A stretch of 64,000 bases of DNA, taken from NCBI RefSeq assembly GCF_022539505.1, contig NC_061510.1, positions 270,453,687 to 270,517,686 on the forward strand, read 5' to 3'. Position 1 is the stretch's first letter, and each line of letters begins with the position of its first letter. Positions 19,746-31,773 of this stretch are shown here, piece by piece. The position numbers and the translations under genes were made by a program. Below the pieces are notes generated by a model. That model made no database searches, had not been told where the DNA came from, and was given only the letters and a program-made list of their open reading frames with translations. Source of the DNA: Lolium rigidum (taxonomy: Eukaryota; Streptophyta; Magnoliopsida; Poales; Poaceae).

Positions 19746-21864
19746 ATGGCCAACCCTGAAAATACTAAGTTGTGTGACTTCACTAGCACAAATAATAATG
19801 ATTTCTTATGCACACCTATTGCTCCACCTGCTACTACAGCAGAATTCTTTGAAATTAAACCTCGCTTTACTTAATCTTGTTATGCGAGAGCAATTTTCTC
19901 GGTGTTAGTTCTGATGATGCTGCTGCCCATCTCAATAATTTTGTTGAACTATGTGAAATGCAAAAGTATAAAGATGTAGATGGTGACATTATAAAATTAA
20001 AATTGTTTCCTTTCTCATTAAGAGGAAGAGCTAAAGATTGGTTGCTATCTCTCGCCTAAGAATAGTATTGATTCATGGACTAAATGCAAGGATGCTTTTA
20101 TTGGTAGATATTATCCCCCTGCTAAAATTATATCTTTGAGGAGTAGCATAATGAATTTTAAACAATTAGATAATGAACATGTTGCTCAAGCTTGGGAAAG
20201 AATGAAATCTCTCGGTTAAAAATTGCCCAACCCATGGACTGACTACTTGGATGATCATCCAAACCTTCTATGCAGGACTAAATTTTTCTTCGCGGAATTT
20301 ATTGGATTCAGCTGCTGGAGGTACCTTTATGTCCATCACTCTTGGTGAAGCAACAAAGCTCCTTGATAATATGATGGTTAATTACTCTGAATGGCACACG
20401 GAAAGAGCTCCACAAGGTAAGAAGGTAAATTCTGTCGAACAAACCTCTTCCTTGAGTGATAAGATTGATGCTATTATGTCTATGCTTGTGAATGATAGGA
20501 CTAATGTTGATCCTAATAATGTTCCGTTAGCTTCATTGGTTGCCCAAGAAGAACATGTTGATGTAAACTTCATTAAAAATAATAATTTCAACAACAATGC
20601 TTATCGTAACAATTCTAGTAATAACTATAGGCCATATCCTTATAATAATGGTAACGGTTATGCTAATTCTTATGGGAATTCTTACAACAATAATAGGAAT
20701 ACACCCCTGGACTTGAAGCCATGCTTAAAAAATTTATTAGTACACAAACTGCTTTTAACAAATCTGTTGAGGAAAAGCTCAATAAAATTGATATTCTTGT
20801 TTCTAGAGTTGATAGTCTTGCCTCTGATGTTGATCTTTTGAAATCGAAAGTTATGCCTAATAGGGATATTGAAAATAAAATTGTTACTACAGCAAATGCC
20901 ATCCAAGTTAGAATTAATGAGAATATAAGATTAATGGCTGAACTGCGTGCTAGGTGGGATAGAGAAGAAAATGAAAAACTAGCTAAAAGGGAAAATGTAG
21001 CTAAAGTTTGGACTATTACCACCACTAGCAATGCCAATGATTCATATGTTGCTGCACCTCCTACTATCCATGATAAAATAATTGGTGTTGGCAATGCTTC
21101 CACTCCTAGTGCAAAGCGCGCAAAATTACCTGAAACAGCTAAAACTGCTGAAACTGCTCGTGATAAAACTCGCTGAAATTTTTTCCAACCTTGGGGATGA
21201 TAATCCCATTGCTTTAGATTGTAATGATTTAGATTTTGATGATTGCCACATCTCTGAAGTTATAAAGTTCTTGCAAAAACTTGCTAAAAGTCCCAATACT
21301 AGTGCTATAAATTTGGCTTTCACAAAACATATTACAAATGCTCTCATAAAAGCTAGAGAAGAGAAACTAAAACTTGAAACTTCTATTCCTAGAAAGCTAG
21401 AGGATGGTTGGGAGCCCATCATTAAAATGAGAGTCAAAGATTTTGATTGTAATGCCTTATGTGATCTTGGTGCAAGTATTTCCGTTATGCCTAAAAAAGT
21501 CTATGATATGCTTGACTTGCCACCATTGAAAAACTGTTATTTGGATGTTAATCTCGCTGATAATGCTAAAAAGAAACCTTTGGGGAAAGTTGATAATGTT
21601 CATATTATGGTTAACAATAACCTTGTCCCCGTTGATTTTGTTGTCTTGGATATTGAGTGCAATGCATCTTGCCCCATTATATTGGGAAGACCTTTTCTTC
21701 GAACCGTTGGCGCTACTATTGATATGAAGGAAGGTAATATTAAATATCAATTTCCTCTCAAGAAAGGTATGGAACACTTCCCTAGAAAGAGAATGAAGGT
21801 ACCTTATGATTCTATTATTAGAACAAATTATGATGTTGATGCTTCATCTCTCGATGTTATTTGA
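19746..21864 (+). pseudogene. Gypsy gag and aspartic protease, frame-broken
   Basis: Starts ATGGCCAACCCTGAAAATACT (MANPENTKLCDFTS). The gag capsid region follows with REQFSRC/VSSDDAAAHLNNFVELCE, LFPFSLRGRAKDWLLSL and YYPPAKIISLRS, then an Asn-rich stretch (about 20575-20700) and a coiled-coil segment (KFISTQTAFNKSVEEKLNK). The protease domain is in the last frame (21082-21864): NALCDLGASISVMP holds the DLGAS active site, and PIILGRPFLRTVGA is the ILGRPFL motif. The gag frame breaks at 19861, 20051, 20211 and 21169, and each break is a CTCG where the continuing frame needs one base fewer, so these may be sequence errors. Gag packages element RNA; protease matures it. Confidence 0.88.
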
Positions 21865-24460
21865 GTTACACTTTCTGCGCCTAGCCGAAAGGCGTTAAAG
21901 AAAAGCGCTTATGGGAGACAACCCATGTTTTTACTCCAGTATTTTTGTTTTATATTTGTGTCTTGGAAGTTGTTTACTACTGTAGCAACCTCTCCTTATC
22001 TTATTTTTGAGTTTTGTTGTGCCAAGTAAAGTCTTTGATAGAAAAGTAAGTACTAGATTTGGATTATCGCGCAGTTCCAGCATTTCTTTGCTGTCACGAA
22101 TCTGGGTCTATCTCCCTGTAGGTAGCTCAGAAAATTAAGCCAATTTACGAGCATGATCCTCAGATATGTACGCAACTTTCATTCAATTTGAGAATTTTCA
22201 TTTGAGCAAGTCTGGTGCCCTAATAAAATTCATCTTTACGGACTGTTCTGTTTTGACAGATTCTGTCTTTTATTTCGCATTGCCTCTTTTGCTATGTTGG
22301 ATGAATTTCTTTGATCCACTAATGTCCAAGTAGCTTTATGCAATGTCCAGAAGTGTTAAGAGTGATTGTGTCACCTCTGAACATGTGAATTTTTATTATG
22401 CACTAACCCTCTAATGAGTTGTTTCGAGTTTGGTGTGGAGGAAGTTTTCAAGGGTCAAGAGAGGAGTATGATGCAATATGATCAAGGAGAGTGAAAGCTC
22501 TAAGCTTGGGGATGCCCCGGTGGTTCACCCCTGCATATATTAAGAAGACTCAAGCGTCTAAGCTTGGGCATGCCCAAGGCATCCCCTTCTTCATCGACAA
22601 CATTATCAGGTTCCTCCCCTGAAACTATATTTTTATTCGGCCACATCTTATGTACTTTGCTTGGAGCGTCGGTTTGTTTTTGTTTTTTGTTTTGTTTGAA
22701 TAAAATGGATCCTAGCATTCACTTTATGGGAGAGAGACACGCTCCGCTGTTGCATATGGACAAATATGTCCTTAGGCTCTACTCATAGTATTCATGGCGA
22801 AGTTTCTTCTTCGTTAAATTGTTATATGGTTGGAATTGGAAAATGATACATGTAGTAAATTGCTATAATGTCTTGGATAATTTGATACTTGGCAATTGTT
22901 GTGCTCATGTTTAAGCTCTTGCATCATATACTTCGCACCCATTAATGAAGAAATACTTAGAGCTTGCTAATTTGGTTTGCATATTTGGTTTCTCTAGAGT
23001 CTAGATAACATCTAGTATTGAGTTTTGAACAACAAGGAAGACGGTATGGAGTCTTATAATGTTTACCATATGACTTTTATGTGAGTTTTGCTGTACCGTT
23101 CATCCTTGTGTTTGTTTCAAATAACCTTGCTAGCCTAAACCTTGTATCGAGAGGGAATACTTCTCATGCATCCAAAATCCTTGAGCCAACCACTATGCCA
23201 TTTGTGTCCACCATACCTACCTACTACATGGTATTTATCCGCCATTCCAAAGTAAATTGCTTGAGTGCTACCTTTAAAATTCCATCATTCACCTTTGCAA
23301 TACATAGCTCATGGGACAAATAGCTTAAAAACTATTGTGGTATTGAATATGTACTTATGCACTTTATATCTTATTAAGTTGCTTGTTGAGCGATAACCAT
23401 GTTTCTGGGGACACCATCAACTATTCTTTGTTGGATATCATGTGAGTTGCTATGCATGTCCGTCTTGTCTCGAAGCAAGAGAGATCTACCACCTTCATGG
23501 TTGGAGCATGCATATTGTTAGAGAAGAACTTTGGGCCGCTAACTAAAGCCATGATTCATGGTGGAAGTTTCAGTTTGGACACATATCCTCAATCTCATAT
23601 GAGAATAATAATTGTTGCCACATGCTTATGCATTAAAGAGGAGTCCATTATCTGTTGTCCATGTTGTCCCGGTATGGATGTCTAAGTTGAGAATAATCAA
23701 AAGCGAGAAATCCAAAATGCGAGCTTTCTCCTTAGACCTTTGTACAGTCGGCATGGAGGTACCCCATTGTGACACTTGGTCAAAACATGTGCATTGCAAA
23801 GATCCGGTAGTCCAAGTTAATTAGGACAAGGTGCGGGCACTATTAGTATACTATGCATGAGACTTGCAACTTGTAAGATATAATTTACATAACTCATATG
23901 CTTTATTACTACCGTTGACAAAATTGTTTCATGTTTTCAAAATAAAAGCTCTAGCACAAATATAGCAATCGATGCTTTCCTCTTTGAAGGACCATTCTCT
24001 TTACTTTTATGTTGAGTCAGCTTCACCTATTTCTCTCCACCTCAAGAAGCAAACACTTGTGTGAACCGTGCATTGATTCCTACATACTTGCATATTGTAC
24101 TTGTTATATTACTCTATGTTGACAATTATCCATGAGATATACATGTTACAAGTTGAAAGCAACCGCTGAAACTTAATCTTCCTTTGTGTTGCTTCAATAC
24201 CTTTACTTTGATTTATTGCTTTATGAGTTAACTCTTATGCAAGACTTATTAATACTTGTCTTGAAGTACTATTCATGAAAAGTCTTTGCTTTATGATTCA
24301 CCTGTTTACTCATGTCATTACCATTGTTTTGATCGCTGCATCCACTACATATGTTTACAAATAGTATGATCAAGGTTATGATGGCATATCACTTCAGTAA
24401 ATTATCTTTGTTATCGTTTTACCTCGCTCGGGACGAGCGTGAACTAAGCTTGGGGATGCT
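21865..24460 (+). other. Gypsy 3' non-coding internal region
   Basis: Long non-coding sequence between protease and the 3' LTR, ending in a purine-rich tract AAGCTTGGGGATGCT. Its last 1.5 kb (22966-24460) is duplicated at 16391-17886. No coding domain is recognised. Confidence 0.75.
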
Positions 24461-26058
24461 TGATACGTCTCCGACGTATCGATAATTTCTTATGTTCTAT
24501 GCCATATTATTGATGATACCTACATGTTTTATGCACACTTTATGTCATATTCGTGCATTTTCCGGAACTAACCTATTAACAAGATGCCGAAGTGCCGGTT
24601 CTGTTTTCTGCTGTTTTTGGTTTCAGAAATCCTAGTAACGAAATATTCTCGGAATTGGACGAAACGAAGACCCAGGGTCCTATTTTTCCACGGAGCTTCC
24701 AGAAGACCGAAGAACACACGAAGTGGGGCCACGAGGTGGCCAAACCACAGGGCCGCGCGGCCCAGGGGGCCCGCGCCGCCCTATGGTGTGGCCCCCTCGT
24801 CTGGCCCCCGACTCTGCCCTTCCGCCTACTTAAAGCCTCCGTCGCGAAACCCCCGATGCGGAAAAACCACGATACGGAAAACCTTACCGAGACGCCGCCT
24901 CCGCCGATCTCATCTCGGGGATTCGGAGATCTCCTCCGGCACCTCGCCGGAGAGGGGATTCATCTCCCGGAGGACTCTACACCGCCATGGTCGCCTCCGG
25001 AGTGATGAGTGAGTAGTTCACCCCTGGACTATGGGTCCATAGCAGTAGCTAGATGGTTGTCTTCTCCTCATTGTGCTTCATTGTTGGATCTTGTGAGCTG
25101 CCTAACATGATCAAGATCATCTATCCGTAATTCTATATGTTGTGTTTGTCGGGATCCGATGGATAGAGAATACCATGTCATGTTAATTATCAAGTTATTA
25201 CACATGTGTTGTTTATGATCTTGCATGCTCTCCGTTTCTAGTAGAGGCTCGGCCAAGTTTTTACTTTTAACTCCAAGAGGGAGTACTTATGCTCGATAGT
25301 GGGTTCATGCCCGCATTGACACCTGGGACAGGTGACGTGAAAGTTCTAAGGTTGTGTTGTGTCGTTGCCACTAGGGATAAAACATTGGCGCTATGTCCGA
25401 GGATGTAGTTGTTGATTACATTACGCACCATACTTAATGCAATTGTCCGTTGCTTTGCAACTTAATACCGGAGGGGTTCGGATGATAACCTCGAAGGTGG
25501 ACTTTTTAGGCATAGATGCAGTTGGATGGCGGTCTATGTACTTTGTCGTAATGCCCAATTAAATCTCACTATACTTATCATGTCATGTATGTGCATTGTT
25601 ATGCCCTCTCTATTTGTCAATTGCCCGACTGTAATTTGTTCACCCAACATGCTTTTATCTTATGGGAGAGACACCTCTAGTGAACCGTGGACCCCGGTCC
25701 ATTCTTTAATACTCGAAATACAAATCTGCTGCAATACTTGTTTTTACTATTTTCTCTCGCAAACAATCATCTTCCACACAATACGGTTAATCCTTTGTTA
25801 CAGCAAGCCGGTGAGATTGACAACCTCACTCGTTTCGTTGGGGCAAAGTACTTTGGTTGTGTTGTGCAGGTTCCACGTTGGCGCCGGAATCTCTGGTGTT
25901 GCGCCGCACTACATCCCGCCGCCATCAACCTTCAACGTGCTTCTAGGCTCCTCCTGGTTCGATAAACCTTGGTTTCTTTCTGAGGGAAAACTTGCTGCTG
26001 TGCGCATCATACCTTCCTCTTGGGGTTGCCCAACGAACGTGTGAAATACACGCCATCA
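24461..26058 (+). repeat. Second Gypsy LTR (1598 bp)
   Basis: Same TGATACGTCTCC start and CGCCATCA end as the first LTR. CACTA coding sequence resumes directly at 26059. Confidence 0.92.
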
Positions 26059-28335
26059 ACAGTGCATGAAGAGTGATACCTAAGTCGGCCGCTTGTTCTC
26101 TGGCACTCGTTACAGTCAATCCATGTGCTGCCGCAGCTGCTATGATATCGGGGGCATCCGGACCGGCGGCTTGCACTATGAGCGGGGCGATCGATTGTTT
26201 ACTTTGTTCCCCGAGCTGGGCAACTTCTTTCCCCTTTCTAATTTTTTCTCGGCCTCCTCCAAGGCTTTCTTCTCCGCCAAATCTTGGTTCCTCTTGAACG
26301 AGAGTGCTTGCCTACGAAGTTCACGTGCATAGTCGTCGAGCAGATTCTTTGCGGCTTGGGACGGTGTGTTCAAAAATGACTTAGCCCACTTCTTTTGCTC
26401 ATCAGAATATACTCGGCTTGGGCTCGCCCTCTATTTTCTTCTTGCAGCTCGCCTTCCATTTCTCTAAATCAGCAGCCGCGCCCGCCTCGACTTCCTCGGC
26501 ACTACTTTCCCAAGGCCTCGTGGGGAGAGGCTTCAGTGATACCTCCGGTACCTTTTTTTTCTTAGGTACGTAAGGGTCCGGGTTAATAATCCAGGACTGC
26601 TTCTGCTTCTTCGCCGGAGGTGGATTGGGGGGCGGCGTCTGCTTACCCGCCCGGGGCGGACTGGGGGGTGGCGGCTGCTTACCCGCCGGAGGTGAATTGG
26701 GGGGCGGCCTCGGCCCTCGTGAAGGAGGTGTAGGTGAAGCACCACCACCACCACCACCACCGCCGCCACCACCACCACCGTAGGGGGTGGACTTGTTGGC
26801 GCCTCGCCCGGAAACTTGATAAACTTCTTCGCCATAGAATGAACCGGTGCTTGACATCTCCAAGTCTTGTCGCCCCTTCGGGTGTAGCAATGTCAATGTC
26901 CAGGTCCTCAAACCCTTGGACTATGTCCTCCACCGTGACACGAGCATAGCCATCTTGAATGGGGTTGTTGTGGTGGAGTGCTCCAGTGGTAAAGCACCGC
27001 CGATGGCTACCTTCATGGACATGTTCCCGATAGGATAATACGGATGACATGCTTTCATCTCCTTTATATCGTCCACGGGGTAGCGAGGAGGCTCCGGTGC
27101 AGTAATTTCGACCACCGGAGGCTCCGGTGCAGTAATTTCGATCGTCGGTGCACCAGCCCGATGGGGCCTCCGTGGAAGCCACGCTGCTTCTCCGCGGCTG
27201 GCTTCCGAGATCCAATGGATGATCTTCATGCTGCGCCCGAGCTGCATCTCTTTCGGCTACTAGTACACTCACGGTTTTCTTCATCACATCCATTTCCGAT
27301 ACCAACGGCGCCACAACATCTGCTTCCCGATCCATCTTTCTCTTACGGCTTCGTAACCGTACGGGTCATCGTTCCGGGGAACCCTATTTTCCACGGAATG
27401 TGCCCCATGCCTCGTACACGTCCTCCGTGTTCGGGATTCCCGAGGGCTTTTGTCGTGGCGTCGTTCTCTCTCGTTGAACTTGATCCTCCCCTCTTGAGCA
27501 TCCCTCATTGCCTCAATAAGCTTTTGGGTGGGTGTAATTATTTTGCCCTGGTAACCACACTCCCTCGTCTCCGGGTTCAGCCGATCCCCCATGCCCGTAC
27601 CACCGGCTTTTGGCCCTTGGGTCCCATCCCTCCGTACACTGGACGGATTCCTCGCGCCCTCGGCTCGTTCTCCATCTTCTCCCACCTAGGCTGCCAAAAG
27701 CGATACCCTCCCCGGCCCCATTTTATGATTGTACTCCTTCTTGGCCGCATTTTCCTTATTTTTTTTCGATAGTTCAAGGAACTGCTCCGATTTCTTTTGC
27801 TTCACAAATTCTGGCCAATCATGTTGCAGTTTCTCATATTGTCCTTTGAAATCCGAGTCTTGCCCTGGTTGACAAAGTCATGGGCTAGATTTTGCTTGTA
27901 TTTCCGGAATGCGTTGGCCATCCTAGAAAGAGCGAACTGTTTGACTAGCTTGCGCCTCTTCTTGTTTTCCGCAATCTTGTTACCCTCCTCATCGTATTTG
28001 CGGTATTCCGGAGGTAGAACGAAATGTTTCATAAGCTTGTTGAAGCAATCTTTTTTTGTTCTCTTATCGACAAAAGTGAAACCAACACGTGCCTTCTTTG
28101 GCTCATTCCACTCCTGGAGGGTGATCGAGACATTGTCTCTAACAACGGCTCCGCATTGGCTGACAAACTTGGTGGCGTTCTTGCTGGGCTCCAGCGGCCT
28201 GCCGGTTGCTTCGTCGACAACATCGATGGTGCATGTTTCTCCTGCTTTCATCGTCTTGGTTGCGCCACGCTTTGACGACGACCAGCTGGCCACCGTGCGC
28301 CCTGGGCCCAGGCCTTTGGTCGCGGTTCGCCACAC
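26059..28335 (-). pseudogene. CACTA first-gene protein (transposase_24-like, Pro-rich), frame-broken
   Basis: Read from 28335 downwards: RTVASWSSSKRGATKTMKAG, TLQEWNEPKKARVGFTFVDK and FVLPPEYRKYDEEG..ENKKRRKLVKQFALSRM make up the plant transposase-associated (Ptta/En/Spm, transposase_24-like) region. After a frame change come GGYRFWQPRWEKMENE and YQGKIITPTQKLIEAMRDAQ (about 27480-27690), MDREADVVAPLVSEMDVMKK, a paired TIEITAPEPP repeat, a Gly- then Pro-rich tract (about 26590-26790), QSWIINPDPYVPKKKKVPE, and a basic helix region with PSQAAKNLLDDYARELRRQA. The Gypsy LTR cuts it after ITLHA. Such proteins are standard in grass CACTA elements. Frameshifts and the insertion kill it here. Confidence 0.8.
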
Positions 28336-28421
28336 GAACCGCGACTAAAGACCCCATTAGTCGCGGTTCCTTTACCTTCGCGACTTATGGGGCTTCCCGG
28401 AAGCCTGTTTTTCTACCAGTG
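28318..28421. repeat. Right subterminal repeats and terminus of the inner CACTA
   Basis: GGTCGCGGTTCG..CGAACCGCGACTAAAG and TTAGTCGCGGTTCC match the left array in inverted form; the terminus CTACCAGTG closes the element. Confidence 0.8.
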
Positions 28422-28439
28422 TAGAGAACATGCCTTTTG

Positions 28440-28680
28440 TCCAGCATTCCTGGGAGCATTAGTCCCGGTTTTAAAACGAGCCGGGACCAGCGGGGGTCAT
28501 TGGTTCCGGTTCATTTGGCGCGGGGCGACCCCATCCTCTAGTCTCAGTTTGTTTGGGGTCTTTGGTCCCGGTTTGTAATATAAACCGGGACTAAAGGAGC
28601 TGCAGCAGGTCGTGGCAGGCCATGTCAGGCCTCGAAACCCTTTGGTCCCGGTTTGCCTTACCAACCGGGATCAAGTGCCC
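28440..28680. repeat. Left subterminal repeats of the outer CACTA
   Basis: Repeated TTAGTCCCGGTT / TTGGTCCCGGTTTG and the reverse form AACCGGGACTAAAG. They differ from the inner element's GTCGCGG repeats, showing that two CACTA families are nested. Confidence 0.8.
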
Positions 28681-28995
28681 ATCTACCTACATATACCTTT
28701 TCCCTGCCCAAGTGTGATCCACACTTAGCCATTTTTCACTACTTAGCACAAGAGGTGTGTATGTTGCTTTGCCCTCTTCATACGCACAAGAGATGTTTGA
28801 TGAAATGCCTAAAAGGTTTTATCACTTGAGTTCACACAAAACAAGCCACACATAACTGTCTTTTTTCTTCTCCATCGAGGTTAACAACTTTATCCTTCCA
28901 TCTGTCATTGATAAAATGCATGTGTATATATATACATCGTTTCACTAATCATGATGTTCTGTAATGGTTTTTGATAAGCTTAATTTTATCATGCA

Positions 28996-29453
28996 GATGA
29001 ATCGACAATGGAGGTACATTGACCGACGCTTTGACGAGTTCACTTCGGGCCTGAGTAATTTTATCGTCGTGGCTGAGGCAAACAAATAAACATGGTGGCT
29101 TTATGTATTGTCAATGTGTTGATTGTAAGAATGTCGTAAATTACTCTTCCTCAAGTACCATTCACAGCCACCTGCTGCGGTCTGGTTTCATGCCCCAGTA
29201 CAATTGTTGGATCAAGCACGGAGAAAGAGGGGTTATGATGGAAGACAATGAAGAAGAAGAGGATGATAACAGCTATCCCATGTTTCCTGAATACGGTGAT
29301 ACTACAAAGGGGGGTTGTTTTCCATCAGAAGGCAATGAAGACAATGAAGCAGAAGATGACCTGTCACATGGACCCGGTGTACGTCAACAATATTTCACAG
29401 TTAATCTTATTTTATTACCATCAATTGTATTGAGTTCCATTCATATATATTGA
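28996..29453 (+). pseudogene. Outer CACTA transposase, N-terminal (transposase-associated) domain only
   Basis: Begins ATGAATCGACAATGGAGGTA (MNRQWRYIDRRFDEF), with FIVVAEANK, then after a stop and frame change YCQCVDCKNVVNYSSSSTIH and FMPQYNCWIKHGERGVMMED, followed by an acidic stretch. This is the transposase-associated (PF13963-like) N-terminal domain that precedes the TNP2 transposase core, with its Cys pair (CQCVDC). The core domain is absent: sequence goes straight to the last exon of the other CACTA gene. Non-functional. Confidence 0.75.
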
Positions 29454-29471
29454 TCTCCTTTTTTAATTTAG

Positions 29472-31324
29472 ATGGAACGCCCGCGGGACTCTCTCCTAAC
29501 GGATGATTGTTGGGTTCGTTGCATAGAAAACAAAAAAAATCTACCACCAAAATGAATAAAACCAAGATCCAATCTATGGAAAAGCCAAGATCTAATCTAT
29601 GAGATCAGAGCGGCGAGATAGAAAAGAAACTAACCCTCGAAGATCCAAAGCCTTAACGAGATCAGATCTCGTTGTTGATGTAGACGATCGTTCCAGTGCT
29701 GCAATCCGGTAGCACTTTCCTTACTCGGTCACACATACGGTGTTGATGACGTCCTTCCTCTCCCCGTTCCAGCGGGCAGCGGAGGTGGTAGATCTCCGCG
29801 GAATCCCAGCAACACGACGATGTGGTGGTGGTGGCGGAGGAGAAATTCCTGCAGGTCTTCACCAAGCCTGCGCATTAACAAGGAGGGGGAGAGGGGCGGC
29901 TACGGTTTGGGAGATGATGTGCTGCGCCCCAACCCTCCCCTCCCTCTTATATAGGCGTGGGGGCTGCCTTGGCCCCTCCTCCAAGCCCTAGGGTTGGCCA
30001 AAAAAGGGGGGGAACTTCCCCCCCCCCCCCAAGTTAAGTCTCTATTTTCAAGGGATTTGATCTTATCCACTTGATCCAGCCTCATGGGCCTTGGGGGGCT
30101 GGTGTGCATGTCCCATGTGGGCCTATGCAACCCCCTCGGGTCCATGTTGGTCATCCGGGATAGGTGGGCCCCACTATGGTACCCTCCGAAACCTTCTAGA
30201 ACCTCCGATACATTACCGAAAAATCCTGAACTTTTTTCGTAACCCTGAAAATGACTTCCCATATATGAATCTTATTCTCCGAACTATTCCGGACCTACTC
30301 GTGATGTCTTGATCCAATCCCAGATGCTGAAAAACATTCGGTCTCCATCTCATATTTCATATCTACTATACGACATCGAACCTTAAGTGTGTCACCCTAC
30401 GGTTCGTGAACTATGCGGACATGATCGAGACTCCTCTCTGATCAATAACCAATAGCGGGAACTGCAGATTCATAATGGCTCCCACATATTCAATGATAAC
30501 TTAGTGATCGAGAATGAACCATTAACATATGATACTAATTCCCTTTGTCACGCGATACTTTACTTATCTGAGGTTCAATCATCGGTATCTCTATACCTAG
30601 TTCAACCTTGTTACCGATAAGTACTCTTTACACATACCGTGGTATATCATCCGTTGTGACCTTGTCACATGCTTGCAAGCTAATTAGATGACATTCCACC
30701 GAGAGGGCCCAGAGTATATCTATCCGTCATCAGGATGGACAATCCCACTCTTGATCCATGCGCTTCAACTCATACTTTCCGAATACTTAATCTCATCTTT
30801 ATAACCACCCATTTACGATGTGGCGTTTGATGTAATCAAAGTACCCATCCGATGTAAATGATTTACATGATCTCATGGTCGAAGGATTAGGTTACTATGT
30901 ATCGAAAGCTTATATCAAGACGAACTTGATGACTTGATCTTATGCTACGCTTATTATGGGTGTGTGTCCATCACATCATTCATCTAATGATATGATCTTG
31001 TTATTAATAACATGCAATATTCGTGATCAGAAAACTATGATCATATGTTAATCAACAAGCTAGTTAAACGAGAGGATTACTAGGGACTCTGGTTGTTTAC
31101 ACAACACACATGTATCAATGTTTCCACTTAATACAATTATAGCATGGGATGTAAACATTTATCATGAACATTAATATATAACAATAACTACTTTATTATT
31201 GCCTCTCGGACATATCTCCAACAAGGATCGCATACGAGCAATTCAAGAGGAACTTGTGGGATTCTTTCTTAGCGAGGTCATAGCTCGAACTGGAGAATAC
31301 CATCGGGAGTTCGTATATCTATGA
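29472..31324 (+). pseudogene. Outer CACTA C48-like gene, last exon, split by a solo LTR
   Basis: After a TTTTTAATTTAG acceptor the exon reads MERPRDSLLTDD to 29507. A solo LTR is inserted, and the frame resumes at 31224 as RIRAIQEELVGFFLSEVIAR and TGEYHREFVYL, stop at 31322-31324. It matches the C-terminal helix region of CACTA Ulp1-like genes. The rest of the gene is missing from this internally deleted element. Confidence 0.7.
29508..31223 (-). repeat. Solo Angela/BARE-like Copia LTR (1716 bp)
   Basis: On the minus strand it opens TGTTGGAGATATGTCCGAGA and closes CCAACA, giving TGTTGG..CCAACA ends. Flanks are ATGAT (29503-29507) and AGGAT (31224-31228), a 5-bp TSD with one change. No internal region remains, so it is a solo LTR left by LTR-LTR recombination. 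It carries a run of C/G near 30000-30035. Confidence 0.85.
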
Positions 31325-31484
31325 CTTAGGGATATGAATAGATATGGTACCTTTGGTCCCGGCTTTATATATTGTAACATGCATTACTTGTATTGTATTT
31401 CATGATGAAGTCTATATATACATGACAATGTTTTTGGTTTCTTGAATGATGTATGCATTGCATAACTGAATGAATAATATAAAA

Positions 31485-31773
31485 CCCTTAAACTCTGCCG
31501 TGGCAGAGAAACGGCCAGTTTCTCTGCTGCGGCAGAGAAACGCTGCTCCACCCTAAACCTCTGCCGCGGCAAAGAAACGGCCATTTTATCTGCCGCGGCA
31601 GAGACCCTCCAGTCCCGGTTCGTCTCACGAACCGGGACAAAAGGTCCTCCACGGTGTATATTTGAACCGGGACTAAAGGGTTGAGCCTTTAGTCCCGACT
31701 GTTTGGTCCCGGTTGAAAAACTGGGACTGAAGGCCCAAATGCACCGGGACAGTAGGCCCTTTTTCTACTAGTG
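31485..31773. repeat. Right terminal region of the outer CACTA with two repeat types
   Basis: 31490-31605 holds four copies of CTGCCGCGGCAGAGAAACGG-like units; 31608-31760 holds GGTCCCGGTT / AACCGGGAC repeats; the terminus CTACTAGTG ends at 31773. Confidence 0.75.

Larger units (their letters stand above)
16391..26058 (+). mobile_element. Gypsy-type element, tandem and 5'-truncated: part-internal, LTR, internal, LTR
   Basis: 16391-17886 repeats the 3' internal region seen at 22966-24460, and each copy is followed by an LTR. The order is thus partial 3' internal, LTR, full internal, LTR. The left edge joins CACTA sequence abruptly inside internal DNA, so a 5' LTR and most of one internal unit are gone. 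The internal region holds gag and aspartic protease only, with no reverse transcriptase or integrase, so it depends on partner elements. It resembles the Triticeae Sabrina/WHAM group from memory. It sits in the reading frame of the inner CACTA's first gene at 26059. Confidence 0.9.
15354..28421 (-). mobile_element. Inner CACTA DNA transposon, carrying a Gypsy insertion, TSD TAG
   Basis: Left terminus AACTGGTGGAAAAAGGGCC (first base changed from C) at 15354; right terminus GTTTTTCTACCAGTG ending at 28421. TAG flanks both (15351-15353, 28422-28424) and removing the element rebuilds an intact outer CACTA end. Subterminal TTTAGTCGCGGTT repeats, in both orientations, lie at 15376-15565 and 28318-28372. 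Its genes read on the minus strand: a first protein near the right end and a C48-peptidase-like end near the left. The section between them, including any transposase gene, is missing. Confidence 0.88.
15345..31773 (+). mobile_element. Outer CACTA DNA transposon, internally deleted, TSD TGT
   Basis: The left terminus is CACTAGTAG at 15345-15353, interrupted there by the inner CACTA; it resumes at 28422 as TAGAGAACATGCC. The right terminus is CTTTTTCTACTAGTG ending at 31773. The 3-bp target duplication TGT is present at 15342-15344 and 31774-31776. Subterminal GGTCCCGG-type repeats lie at 28460-28670 and 31608-31760. Its own sequence amounts to only about 1.6 kb: the N-terminal part of the transposase gene and the last exon of the second gene, so it is non-autonomous. 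CACTA transposase cuts and pastes the element by its termini. Confidence 0.88.

Noticed and set aside
26533..26949. Poly-Gly, poly-Val and poly-His frames
   Set aside because: Alternative readings of the GGT/CCA repeat coding the Pro/Gly-rich linker of the CACTA protein.
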